Of a stretch of DNA of 64,000 nt, positions 41,414 through 49,733 are shown one piece after another. The stretch comes from Lysinibacillus fusiformis (lineage in GTDB: Bacteria; Bacillota; Bacilli; Bacillales_A; Planococcaceae). A program made the translations under genes and the position numbers. A model generated the notes under the pieces. It was given only the letters and a program-made list of their open reading frames with translations, had not been told where the DNA came from and ran no database searches. Positions within the stretch are counted from its first letter, which is position 1, and each line of letters opens with the position of its first letter. The DNA is taken from NCBI RefSeq assembly GCF_002845985.1, contig NZ_PDFK01000002.1, positions 124,001-188,000 of the forward strand. The letters run 5' to 3'.

Positions 41414-41489
41414 TGATCTCACTCCTTCAAGCCATCTATATTAGAAAACATTATACCATAAAATACCTCAGAGCATGACAGTCAGTGCC

Positions 41490-42503
41490 TCAGTCAAGCA
41501 AATAAGCATCTGCTAATTTTACTTGATAATGCAACATCCCTTTTAACTCACCTCGATAAGAAAAGACCCCTTGCTGAATTAATTGACGCAGGCGATATTC
41601 AATCCATTCCGCTTCTCTATACTGTTCCATATGCCCTAGCACTTCCCCAATGAGTCTAGCCGCCATTAGATATGGAGCTTCTTCTTGGTCTTCATGTAAT
41701 CGTTTAGCACAGGCAATGATCCAGTCATCATCTACATTTTCATTGTGATGACTCCAAAGTTCATTGTATTCCCAGGTATGTATACAGTAGTCATCCATTA
41801 ACATCTTTAATCCTTCTTTAGATAAAGTCTGCTGTACTGATTTTTTTAATGGGCGTCCCTGGTATTGCTCATAAATATGAAGTACATTCTCTACACTGAC
41901 CTCTCCAGAGGATCTTGGATAATTGTCCTCTGCTAACTGGGGGAATATATGCAACTCATGGAATAATTGAAAAGTATCTAATACATAGATATCATTTGGT
42001 TTCTTTTCTAGCATCGCTAAGACAAGTCGAAGCCCTATTTGTTCATGGGCATTTTGACAAGTCCATATGATTATATCTTGATGTGGCGGAATAGATTTTA
42101 TTTTCTCTACGGCTTCCTTCACCTCGCGCTCAAAAATGGCCAATCCATCGTCTTCTATAAAATAGCGCTCTTGTAGCCATTGAAAACGAGCTTCAATCCC
42201 TTCACATAGATGTAAATCTTTCAAAGGACCAACAGAAAAATTACCAGGCATAACGATGATTTCTTCCGTTTTCACGTAGTTACTATTGCGAAATGCAGCC
42301 TTCAAACTCCCTCCAGGTGAATGACCAAACACAATATGAACCGTTTCGATCGTTGAAACATCCTGCTCCTCATTTTGCTGCAATAAAAACTGTACCATAT
42401 CGTCCTTCGACTGTTCATTCATTAAAGTCAAAAAGAGCATAGACTTCGCATCAGCCTCACTCATTCGCTTTATCGCCTTTTTTAATTTGTTGACATGTTC
42501 CAT
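41490..42503 (-). CDS. DUF1835 domain protein
   Basis: The 337-residue soluble protein begins with a DUF1835 domain (about 48-180, with VHIVFGHSPGGSLKAAF and GNFSVGPLKDLH). A C-terminal DUF3658-like region (about 185-330) follows, common in such Bacillus proteins. The biochemical role is not known. The ATG at 42503 follows AAAGGAG. It is transcribed alone. Confidence 0.8.
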   Translation of the reverse strand: MEHVNKLKKAIKRMSEADAKSMLFLTLMNEQSKDDMVQFLLQQNEEQDVSTIETVHIVFGHSPGGSLKAAFRNSNYVKTEEIIVMPGNFSVGPLKDLHLCEGIEARFQWLQERYFIEDDGLAIFEREVKEAVEKIKSIPPHQDIIIWTCQNAHEQIGLRLVLAMLEKKPNDIYVLDTFQLFHELHIFPQLAEDNYPRSSGEVSVENVLHIYEQYQGRPLKKSVQQTLSKEGLKMLMDDYCIHTWEYNELWSHHNENVDDDWIIACAKRLHEDQEEAPYLMAARLIGEVLGHMEQYREAEWIEYRLRQLIQQGVFSYRGELKGMLHYQVKLADAYLLD

Positions 42504-42782
42504 TATCTAAACTCCTTTGCACAATGGCCTGTATCTTAAATTCCCTTTCCATAAAAACAGTTAATTCCATCATACCGCAATTTCCGATTACCTTAAATTA
42601 CTAATTTAGTTTTTTATGGAAAGAAAGGATAAAGAATTGCTCTATTTATGTAAAGGTTCTATTCTTTTAAGCGAGGGAGACTTCTTTAGGTAGATTATTT
42701 ACTTGTTGGAGCGAGGTCATCCTCTTTATGAGCGGATTAACGATTTTCTCATTGTTGGAGCGCATTCCCCCTCAATAGAAAG
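42504..42782. other. Intergenic stretch with two copies of TTGTTGGAGCG
   Basis: No gene is seen. TTGTTGGAGCG occurs near 42702 and again near 42752, about 50 bp apart, in otherwise ordinary AT-rich DNA. The DUF1835 gene promoter should lie near its left end. Confidence 0.4.
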
Positions 42783-42843
42783 AAAAAAACTACTACCATC
42801 AATAAGAGCTTACAATAAGTTCTTTAACACTGAAGGTAGTAGG
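42783..42843 (-). terminator. Terminator of the oxidoreductase gene
   Basis: CTACTACC (42790-42797) and GGTAGTAG (42835-42842) form the base of a long hairpin. On the minus strand a run of seven T follows. Confidence 0.7.
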
Positions 42844-42847
42844 GTTC

Positions 42848-43837
42848 TTAATCAAAATTCGTTAAAAAAATCTTTCCTTTATTAGTAGCTTCAACGGCAG
42901 CTATTGCCTGGTGTATGTTCACTAGTGGGAAATGGTCCTGTACCTGCATCATTTTTAACGAATCCGTATGTACCATATTGACGAGCTGTTGCATAGTTTG
43001 CTGCCATTTTTCGATTGGTGTTTGGCGTTGCCAGTGGCGCAAATGAAACATCATCGCTTGTACCTTTGCTTCCCTTACAATGTTTGTCCAATTTACCTGT
43101 ATTCCCGATAAAAGACCGATGGCTAAAAATTTCCCACCAGGCTTCACACAGTATGCAAGTTGATTGCCCGCCTCCCCACCAATCGAATCAATCGCTGCAT
43201 CAGCACCTCTGCCATTTGTTAAAGCCATTATCGTTTCATGAAGTGGCATCTTAGAAGTATCTATGACAAAGCGGGCCCCAAGCCGCTGTAATTCGTCTGT
43301 ATGCTGATGACTTCGTGTGACAGCAATAAGCTGAAAACCTAGTAATTTGGCAAATTGAGCATAGATATGTCCAATAGCAGAGCCACATGCATTCACTACT
43401 AGTACATCATTTGATTGTAATTTGAGAACTTCTGTACAGGTGACGAAGGCTGTTATCGGATTAATATACATTTGTGCTGCAGTAAAATGATCCATCGTAG
43501 AAGGAATAGCTACAGCAAAGTCCGCCTGAGTCTTCACCATTTCCTGCCACGTGCCCTCTCCTCGTAGTGGCAAGACTCGCTGACCAATGAGCTTTGAAGA
43601 GATAAGTGGTCCAACATCTTCAACGATTCCAACGCCCTCATAACCCGGAACAGTTGGTAAAGTGATTCGGTGGGCATATTTTCCCCAAATCGGTATTAAA
43701 TCCGAAGGGTTGATGGGTCTTGCTAGCATACGCACAAGAATTTCTTGACCTTGTGGAGGTGTAATCGTTTTATTTTCAATCCTTAACACCTCATGTGGAT
43801 TTCCAAATTCATATAGTTTAAGGCATTTTGCTTTCAA
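42848..43837 (-). CDS. Medium-chain dehydrogenase/reductase, zinc-free quinone/enoyl reductase type
   Basis: This NAD(P)H-dependent MDR superfamily enzyme is close to quinone oxidoreductases and mitochondrial-type enoyl reductases. The 329-residue product has the GroES-like part (RPINPSDLIPIWGKY, VPGYEGVGIVEDVG) and a Rossmann domain with NACGSAIGHIYAQFAKLLG. The cysteines that bind structural zinc in alcohol dehydrogenases are absent. The start is TTG at 43837 behind AAAAAGGAG. The longer frame to 43900 would put 21 atypical residues ahead of the family N-terminus KAKCLKLYEFG. The substrate is unknown. Confidence 0.85.
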   Translation of the reverse strand: MKAKCLKLYEFGNPHEVLRIENKTITPPQGQEILVRMLARPINPSDLIPIWGKYAHRITLPTVPGYEGVGIVEDVGPLISSKLIGQRVLPLRGEGTWQEMVKTQADFAVAIPSTMDHFTAAQMYINPITAFVTCTEVLKLQSNDVLVVNACGSAIGHIYAQFAKLLGFQLIAVTRSHQHTDELQRLGARFVIDTSKMPLHETIMALTNGRGADAAIDSIGGEAGNQLAYCVKPGGKFLAIGLLSGIQVNWTNIVREAKVQAMMFHLRHWQRQTPIEKWQQTMQQLVNMVHTDSLKMMQVQDHFPLVNIHQAIAAVEATNKGKIFLTNFD

Positions 43838-43915
43838 CGATTCTTGCTCCTTTTTCTGATTAATTCTAGCTCTGTATAATCGTTCTGATACTCGCTCCAC
43901 TTAGGTATGCCCATC

Positions 43916-44602
43916 TTATCTTTTTTGACTGATGGTCAATTGACCTTTTTCATCTACAAATAATTGTAACATATCGTTTATTTCGATACAGATTGGACTG
44001 ATTACTGCTTTCTTATCAGAGAAATACCAAAGTCGTTCACTTGGTCCTAATAGAATATTGGCTCCATCTTCGTAGTTACCTAAAAAATGAAGAGCATCTG
44101 GTTGGATTTTCTGATCATTAATAGGTTTAATAGCATATTCATTTAATTTTCTAGCGGCTGCTAGAATGTCGTCGGTCGTTACATTGATTTCACCAATCTG
44201 TAGCACTTGCTCCATAGAAAAATAGGCTGTATCCTGTTCTGGATTTACTTCCTGCCTCGCAATAAATTCTAGTATATTGCCTTCAGGATCGTAAAAATAA
44301 CAAGAGTAAGCTTTTAAAAAATCAAAATACACTTCATCCTGCCCCTCTGAAGTAAGCAAGCCAACACGTTCTTTGGCCCAAATTTTTGCCTGATAAAATA
44401 AATTTCTTGGAATATTTAATGCAATATGATATTGCTTTTGAATCGTAGTGGGCACTTTTTCAAAAGTCATCTTACTTTCACCAACTGCTATTGTAAAATA
44501 GTCACCTGTACTTTCTAATAAGGCAAAGCCTAGCTGGTCGCTATAAAATTTCTGCATCTTTTGTAAATCGTGAACAAATAGTTGAACCTTCGTAATTTTC
44601 AT
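43916..44602 (-). CDS. VOC family (glyoxalase/dioxygenase fold) protein
   Basis: The 228-residue protein has two vicinal-oxygen-chelate modules. The first (about 1-120) shows VQLFVHDLQKMQKFYSDQLGF and the metal-site-like YFYDPEGNILEFI. The second (about 125-225) is degenerate. The ATG at 44602 follows AAAGGGGTG. Such proteins include lyases, dioxygenases and antibiotic-binding proteins. The specific role cannot be called. It is downstream of nothing obvious and 78 bp upstream of the MDR gene, so the two may be cotranscribed. Confidence 0.8.
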   Translation of the reverse strand: MKITKVQLFVHDLQKMQKFYSDQLGFALLESTGDYFTIAVGESKMTFEKVPTTIQKQYHIALNIPRNLFYQAKIWAKERVGLLTSEGQDEVYFDFLKAYSCYFYDPEGNILEFIARQEVNPEQDTAYFSMEQVLQIGEINVTTDDILAAARKLNEYAIKPINDQKIQPDALHFLGNYEDGANILLGPSERLWYFSDKKAVISPICIEINDMLQLFVDEKGQLTISQKR

Positions 44603-44736
44603 CTTCAAGCACCCCTTTGCTACTCCCCACTATACAAGCAAATATATGATATGGCGTCATGCAAAAGAATGAAGTTCCCTTCGGTCCATTTTAAGTAATT
44701 CGTTATCCCTATTATTTACAAAAATCATGTAATGGT

Positions 44737-45495
44737 TCATTCGATAAATTCAGCTAAGCTAATTTTCTTTTTTTGATAGTTTGCACGAATATGCTGGAGC
44801 TCGTCTTCTAACCTTAAAGCACCCGCTTCAACTCCTCTATAAATTAATAGTGGAGGCTGTTCTAACATCTCTCTTGCTCGCGAATAATCACAAGAGAATA
44901 TTTTCTTAAGTAACAATAATGTCTTTAGCTTATTTTCCCCATCTCCTGTTATAGTCAGTTCATAGTAAGTAGTAGAGTTGTCTTCAGGCAACATCTCCTC
45001 TAAACCAGGCGGAATTAGCACACTCTCAAGAAACATGATTAGATTGTCATAGGCCATTGTGAAATCCCAACAGCCTGTCCCATGAAGAGCAGAAAAAATT
45101 GCCGTATCCCCTCTTGATAAATCCAAACAATATGGATCTCCTTTATCTGTTGCGATGACCAAATAATTGTGCGGCCAATCCAGAATCACCTCTTCTGTCA
45201 CTGGATTATAATGATAGCCTTCCTGCCCACGCATTAAATCTCTTGCTCCATAGATTTGTAGATTTATATAATCACCCGTATTCCATGTAACCCTTTCAAC
45301 GACATAACGCCTTAAAAAATAGACATATTCCGTTGGTAATGACCACTGACTGTCTACAAATTGGCTAATATCCTCCTCGATTTGATTGTGAAAAAACATA
45401 GGGTAAGCTGAATCCCTCTCTTGAATACCTTGGATAAAACTGCGCATTTGCTCTAATACTGCATCTAGTTTCTCCTGCAACTCTTTCAACTGCAT
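44737..45495 (-). CDS. SMI1/KNR4 (SUKH) domain protein with L7/L12-like tail
   Basis: The 252-residue protein has a SUKH domain at about 35-165 (LPTEYVYFLRRY, ILDWPHNYLVIATDKGDPY, GTGCWDFTMAYDNL). SUKH proteins often act as immunity proteins against secreted nuclease toxins, though housekeeping members exist. The tail (about 178-240, LKTLLLLKKIFSCDYSRARE) resembles the C-terminal domain of ribosomal protein L7/L12. No polymorphic toxin gene is adjacent. The ATG at 45495 follows AAGGAGG at short spacing. Confidence 0.82.
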   Translation of the reverse strand: MQLKELQEKLDAVLEQMRSFIQGIQERDSAYPMFFHNQIEEDISQFVDSQWSLPTEYVYFLRRYVVERVTWNTGDYINLQIYGARDLMRGQEGYHYNPVTEEVILDWPHNYLVIATDKGDPYCLDLSRGDTAIFSALHGTGCWDFTMAYDNLIMFLESVLIPPGLEEMLPEDNSTTYYELTITGDGENKLKTLLLLKKIFSCDYSRAREMLEQPPLLIYRGVEAGALRLEDELQHIRANYQKKKISLAEFIE

Positions 45496-45547
45496 TCCCT
45501 CCTTTAGTTACCTAGTGTCTTTCTTTATATTTTAACATATTCCATCA

Positions 45548-45576
45548 TTAACCAATTAAGGTGAACATGTTATAAT
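45548..45576 (+). promoter_or_regulatory. Sigma-A-type promoter for the 45.6-47 kb plus-strand genes
   Basis: TTAACC (45548-45553) and TATAAT (45571-45576) are spaced by 17 bp, about 60 bases before the ATG at 45639. Confidence 0.65.
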
Positions 45577-45638
45577 CATTAAAATAGACTGGTAGTATGC
45601 ATAACGTGCACAACAATAACGGATGGGGGCTATCTATC

Positions 45639-45917
45639 ATGTCACAATATGCGAACGAACAGACAGTACAATAAACCAAGGTGGCACAAGGAGAACAATG
45701 TCTCAAAAAATTAGCTCATCTGGTGAATATCCAAACCTCTATTTGCTATAGAGAGTTGCTTTGGCATACTGAAAAATATGATGCCTCCTATTATTGGCTA
45801 CAGCTTGCACTTGATCGATTAACCGCAGTACAGGCAGATATAGATGTTGACGTGCAAAGAGCTCATACCTTATTAAGCAAAAAATCACCAAATACGAAGG
45901 AGCGTAAGAAAATTTGA
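45639..45917 (+). pseudogene. Small gene with an in-frame TAA at codon 12
   Basis: An ATG at 45639 behind GGGGGC opens a frame that stops at 45672 and then continues in the same phase to 45917. The downstream part (78 codons from a GTG at 45681) reads LKKLAHLVNIQTSICYREL, then YDASYYWLQLALDRLTAVQ. It looks like a helical, TPR-type fragment. No homologue is recognised. A single nonsense change would explain it. A GTG restart without a clear Shine-Dalgarno is the alternative. The final TGA overlaps the TTG start of the next gene. Confidence 0.55.
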
Positions 45918-46465
45918 AATTACTCATAAGACGTCCCGAACAATCGGACATACAGACATTACATCAATTCTTTTTCCACGTCATTCAAGATACTTATGCA
46001 AAAGAAGGGATTGCCGAGCTAGTGGACGATCAACAGCGTGAATGGGCAATGAAAAAGCAGTATGTCGCAATGGACATAGAGAGCCAAGGCAAAAAAAGAT
46101 TTTTCTGGGTAGCTGTGGACGAAGCAACAAATGACATAATAGGAACGATCGAATATGGGGAAGCCAACGAGATCATTCAACAAACGATTAAAGAAGATCT
46201 TTCCCATTGTCCAGAAATCGGTACCGTATTTGTTCATCCGGACTATCAAAATCGTGGTATTGGCACCAGGCTATTACAGAAAATGCTAACGACGTTGGAA
46301 AAACAAAAGGTGCATAGCTTTTGTTTAGATAGTGGATATAAACAGGCACAAGTCATCTGGCAGAAAAAATTTGGACAGCCTGACTATATACTTGAGCACT
46401 TTTGGGGAACGAATAGCCATCATATGATTTGGCAACGAGTACTACCATTGCGAGAAAAGAAGTAA
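45914..46465 (+). CDS. GNAT family N-acetyltransferase
   Basis: GNAT enzymes transfer acetyl from acetyl-CoA. The 183-residue protein has the fold order of the family, with motif A in VFVHPDYQNRGIGTRLL (acetyl-CoA pyrophosphate loop QNRGIG) at about 110-126. The start is TTG at 45914, overlapping the preceding TGA, with AAGGAG 11 bases upstream. The substrate is unknown. It is followed after 3 bp by a second, broken GNAT gene. Confidence 0.85.
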   Translation: MKLLIRRPEQSDIQTLHQFFFHVIQDTYAKEGIAELVDDQQREWAMKKQYVAMDIESQGKKRFFWVAVDEATNDIIGTIEYGEANEIIQQTIKEDLSHCPEIGTVFVHPDYQNRGIGTRLLQKMLTTLEKQKVHSFCLDSGYKQAQVIWQKKFGQPDYILEHFWGTNSHHMIWQRVLPLREKK

Positions 46466-46468
46466 AAG

Positions 46469-46903
46469 ATGTCTTATCAAATCACACAAGAACGACATAA
46501 GAAGAACAAAGCTTATGTCAATAACATGCTTTATGAATACAATGTAAAACACTTTCCAAAAGATTTACAAGGTCGATATCAGGAAATTAATTTATTTCTA
46601 ACTGATAGCAATTGTCACGTTTATGGTGGCATACTGGGTGAAATTTGCTGGAATTGGTTAGAAATACACACGCTAATGGTAGACAAAAAGCTTCGTGGGT
46701 TAGGGTATGGATCAAAGTTGTAGCAAACAATTGAACAAATTGCCTTCAACCATGAATGTGATTTCATTAAAGTTGACACGCTTAGCTTTCAAGCGTTAAC
46801 ATTTTATGAAAATCATCATTATGAAATTTACGGGACTCTCGACCATGTTGGCAGAGATTTTAAACATGATTATTTAAAAAAGACGCTACAATCTGATCTT
46901 TAA
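46469..46903 (+). pseudogene. GNAT acetyltransferase interrupted by an in-frame TAG
   Basis: The first 84 codons (SYQITQERHKKNKAYVNNML onward) run into TAG at 46721-46723, in the middle of the acetyl-CoA loop (LRGLGYGSKL). The same phase then continues for 59 more codons (QTIEQIAFNHECDFIKVDT, then YENHHYEIYGTLDHV) to TAA at 46901. Together they give a complete GNAT of about 144 residues. A single TTG-to-TAG change is the simplest cause. Confidence 0.85.
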
Positions 46904-46915
46904 AGGGGAGATATT

Positions 46916-47180
46916 ATGAAGGTCCATCAACGATTTTTTTGGATTAGTATTTTACTACCTGTATCTCTCTATTTTTCGTGACCTATCAACAGACAACTTT
47001 TGGAGGACCGATTCCATGGGTACGTTATATCGGAGAAGAAGAAGTCTCAGCCCTTTCCTATTTCAACCCCGCCGTCCTAGTGAAAAGCCATTATCATATG
47101 TTTCATTTTTTATGAATGTCTGTATAATCTATCTCACTTTAGCTTTAAGTAAAAACTTTCTGCAATCCGTTAAAGAATAA
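46916..47180 (+). pseudogene. Small membrane protein gene with two frameshifts
   Basis: After GGGGAG an ATG at 46916 reads MKVHQRFFWISILLPVSLYF and then stops. The neighbouring phase continues FVTYQQTTFGGPIPWVRYIG. A second shift near 47112 yields FMNVCIIYLTLALSKNFLQS. Joined, they form a plausible protein of about 86 residues with two membrane segments. Both breaks lie at short T runs. Confidence 0.7.
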
Positions 47181-47224
47181 ATCGTTTGTAGTGCCCATAC
47201 TTATTATGTTTGGAGGGAAATGAA

Positions 47225-47359
47225 ATGTTAAAATTCATTGATGATTTAGCCGGTGCGGTTTTCGATGTTTTTATGTTATTTTGTTATTTCTTTGCAGGCG
47301 TAATAATTGTAGGAGTCCCTATTTTTTTATTGGCTAAGTTCTTCCTATTGTTTCATTAA
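47225..47359 (+). CDS. Small hydrophobic protein, 44 residues
   Basis: ATG at 47225 follows TTTGGAGGG at good spacing and encodes MLKFIDDLAG then a hydrophobic segment (about 15-42). No family is recognised. It is intact, unlike the sequences on both sides. Confidence 0.6.
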   Translation: MLKFIDDLAGAVFDVFMLFCYFFAGVIIVGVPIFLLAKFFLLFH

Positions 47360-47596
47360 ATTGCATACAAAGAGTATTACAATAAAAGGGATCTCTATTT
47401 CAATAGCGATTCCTTTTATTGTTTATGGCGCTTCAGCTTTCTCAGCAGACGCTTTCTCAGCAGACAATAAAAATGGTCAGGATTTTTTTAAAATGTAGAA
47501 AATCTATTTATCTTTTACTAAAATTTTCCCAAAATGTACATGACAGCTACAAAATATAAAAATCGCCAAGAAGCAAACTACTTAGGTGCAGTTTAA
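47360..47596 (+). pseudogene. Remnant of a secreted protein gene
   Basis: A phase without a proper start reads KSITIKGISISIAIPFIVYG then ASAFSADAFSADNKNG, like a signal peptide with a directly repeated cleavage region (FSADAFSAD). It stops at 47498. The neighbouring phase continues with another stop to a final MTATKYKNRQEANYLGAV. This looks like a decayed small secreted protein. A 15-bp inverted repeat (ACAATAAAAGG near 47379) overlaps it. Confidence 0.5.
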
Positions 47597-47604
47597 CTAG
47601 AGAA

Positions 47605-47646
47605 AAAAACAGGGAATGCTACAAAAAAATAGCATTCCCTGTTTTT
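47605..47646. terminator. Bidirectional terminator after lepA
   Basis: A perfect stem of about 17 bp (47605-47621 with 47630-47646) has T5 on the right and A-rich sequence on the left. It closes lepA on the minus strand and the decayed genes on the plus strand. Confidence 0.9.
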
Positions 47647-47659
47647 GAATAGTTGTGTC

Positions 47660-49486
47660 TTACTTCGAATCATCCATCTTCAGCACAGCCATGAATGCCT
47701 CTTGAGGGACTTCGACGGAGCCTACTTGTTTCATACGTTTTTTACCTTCTTTTTGTTTATCAAGAAGTTTGCGCTTACGAGAAATATCCCCACCGTAACA
47801 TTTCGCTAAAACGTTTTTACGGATGGCTTTAATTGTTGAACGTGCCACAATTTTTTGACCAACTGCTGCTTGAATTGGTACTTCAAATTGTTGGCGTGGA
47901 ATTAATTCTTTTAATTTTTCTACGATGATTTTGCCTCGATCATAGGCAAAGTCACGGTGTACGATAAAGCTTAGTGCATCGACCTGCTCACCATTTAGTA
48001 AAATATCCATTTTCACTAATTTCGATGGCTGGTAACCGATAAGTTCATAGTCGAAGGATGCATAGCCCTTCGTATTTGATTTTAAATAGTCAAAGAAATC
48101 ATAGACAATTTCGGATAAAGGCATTTCATAAATAATGCTTACACGGGATGTATCAATATAATCCATCGTCATGAAATTACCACGCTTCAATTGACAAAGC
48201 TCCATAACCGCTCCCACATAATCATTTGGCACCATAATGGTTGCCTTTACATAAGGTTCCTCAACACGCTCGATTTTTTGTGGGTCTGGCATAAAGGATG
48301 GGTTATCTACTTTAATATCAGTGCCATCTGTCATATGAACATTGTAAATTACAGAAGGTGCTGTTGTAATTAAATCAATATTAAATTCACGCTCAATACG
48401 CTCCTGAATAATTTCCATATGGAGTAATCCTAAGAAACCGCAGCGGAAACCAAAGCCAAGTGCTTGAGATGTCTCTGGCTCATATTGTAGAGCAGAGTCA
48501 TTTAGCTCTAGTTTTTCTAACGCTTCACGTAAATCATTGTATTTCGCTGTATCAATTGGGTATAAACCACAATAAACCATTGGGTTCAAGCGACGATAAC
48601 CTGCTAATGGCTCGGCTGCTGGACGATTTGCATAGGTTACAGTATCACCTACGCGTGTGTCACCTACGTTTTTAATAGATGCTGTTAAATAACCTACATC
48701 ACCAACTGTTAATTCAGCCTGTGGCACAACCTTTGGTGTATGTACCCCAACTTCAATAACCTCGAATTCCGCACCTGTTGCCATCATACGGATTTTGTCG
48801 CCAGGCTTGACAGTCCCGTTGATTACACGAATTGAAATGATAACACCTTTATAGGCATCATACACAGAGTCAAAAATTAAAGCTTGTAGTGGAGCATCAG
48901 GATCACCCGTTGGTGCTGGTACCTTCTCCACGATTTGCTCTAAAATATCCTCAATACCAATACCTGCTTTCGCAGAAGCTAATACCGCTTCAGATGCATC
49001 CAGCCCGATGACATCCTCTACTTCTTGACGCACACGCTCAGGATCAGCTGCAGGTAAGTCAATTTTATTAATAACAGGTAAAATTTCTAAATCATTATCA
49101 AGTGCTAAGTAAACATTTGCTAGTGTTTGCGCTTCAATACCTTGTGCGGCGTCCACAACTAAAATGGCACCCTCACAAGCAGCTAAACTACGGGATACTT
49201 CATATGTGAAATCGACGTGTCCTGGTGTGTCGATTAAATGGAATGTATACACTTCGCCGTCTTTTGCTTCGTACTTTAATTGAACTGCATTTAATTTAAT
49301 CGTTATCCCTCGCTCACGCTCTAAATCCATTGAGTCGAGGAGCTGTGCTTTCATTTCACGGGAAGTTAAAGATTTTGTTTGCTCTAAAATACGGTCAGCA
49401 AGCGTTGATTTCCCATGGTCAATATGTGCAATAATAGAGAAATTTCGTATATTCTCTTGTCGTTTTAAACGTGCATCTCGGTTCAT
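47660..49486 (-). CDS. lepA: Elongation factor 4 (LepA)
   Basis: LepA is a ribosome-associated translational GTPase acting on initiation or back-translocation. The 608-residue product has G1 [21 protein letters not shown] and NKIDLP. EF-G-like domains and the LepA-specific C-terminus ([20 protein letters not shown]) follow. The ATG at 49486 is chosen because AGGAG is 8 bases upstream. A GTG three codons earlier overlaps it. hemW, normally directly downstream, has been displaced. Confidence 0.98.
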   Translation of the reverse strand: MNRDARLKRQENIRNFSIIAHIDHGKSTLADRILEQTKSLTSREMKAQLLDSMDLERERGITIKLNAVQLKYEAKDGEVYTFHLIDTPGHVDFTYEVSRSLAACEGAILVVDAAQGIEAQTLANVYLALDNDLEILPVINKIDLPAADPERVRQEVEDVIGLDASEAVLASAKAGIGIEDILEQIVEKVPAPTGDPDAPLQALIFDSVYDAYKGVIISIRVINGTVKPGDKIRMMATGAEFEVIEVGVHTPKVVPQAELTVGDVGYLTASIKNVGDTRVGDTVTYANRPAAEPLAGYRRLNPMVYCGLYPIDTAKYNDLREALEKLELNDSALQYEPETSQALGFGFRCGFLGLLHMEIIQERIEREFNIDLITTAPSVIYNVHMTDGTDIKVDNPSFMPDPQKIERVEEPYVKATIMVPNDYVGAVMELCQLKRGNFMTMDYIDTSRVSIIYEMPLSEIVYDFFDYLKSNTKGYASFDYELIGYQPSKLVKMDILLNGEQVDALSFIVHRDFAYDRGKIIVEKLKELIPRQQFEVPIQAAVGQKIVARSTIKAIRKNVLAKCYGGDISRKRKLLDKQKEGKKRMKQVGSVEVPQEAFMAVLKMDDSK

Positions 49487-49515
49487 CTTTTCCACTCCTA
49501 ATTAAACTATAATGA

Positions 49516-49545
49516 ATTATACTATGAACATAACGCAAAGTACAA
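49516..49545 (-). promoter_or_regulatory. Sigma-A promoter of lepA
   Basis: On the minus strand TTGTAC (49540-49545) and TATAAT (49516-49521) with an 18-bp spacer, about 30 bases before the lepA start. Confidence 0.7.
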
Positions 49546-49688
49546 CAGCAACTAGACTAGAAAGCCTATAATATCAATACTTTCAGTGTTTAATGCTGTT
49601 TTTAGATTTTACAGTATTAAGTATATAAATGCAGAGAAATTAAGGGCGCATTTGTCCAAATTCAACTTTAGCCCATATATTTGCACAG

Positions 49689-49731
49689 AAAAAGTCAGTC
49701 AACAGACAAAGCTGTGTAGACTGACTTTTTT
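49689..49731 (-). terminator. Terminator after the acyltransferase gene
   Basis: AAAAAGTCAGTC pairs with GACTGACTTTTTT (12 bp). It is bidirectional and lies just before the acyltransferase stop codon. Confidence 0.88.
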
Positions 49732-49733
49732 CA

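Noticed and set aside
44737..45495. Toxin-immunity system
   Set aside because: The SUKH gene alone suggests immunity, but no toxin-like gene (LXG, WXG, RHS or nuclease tail) is nearby.
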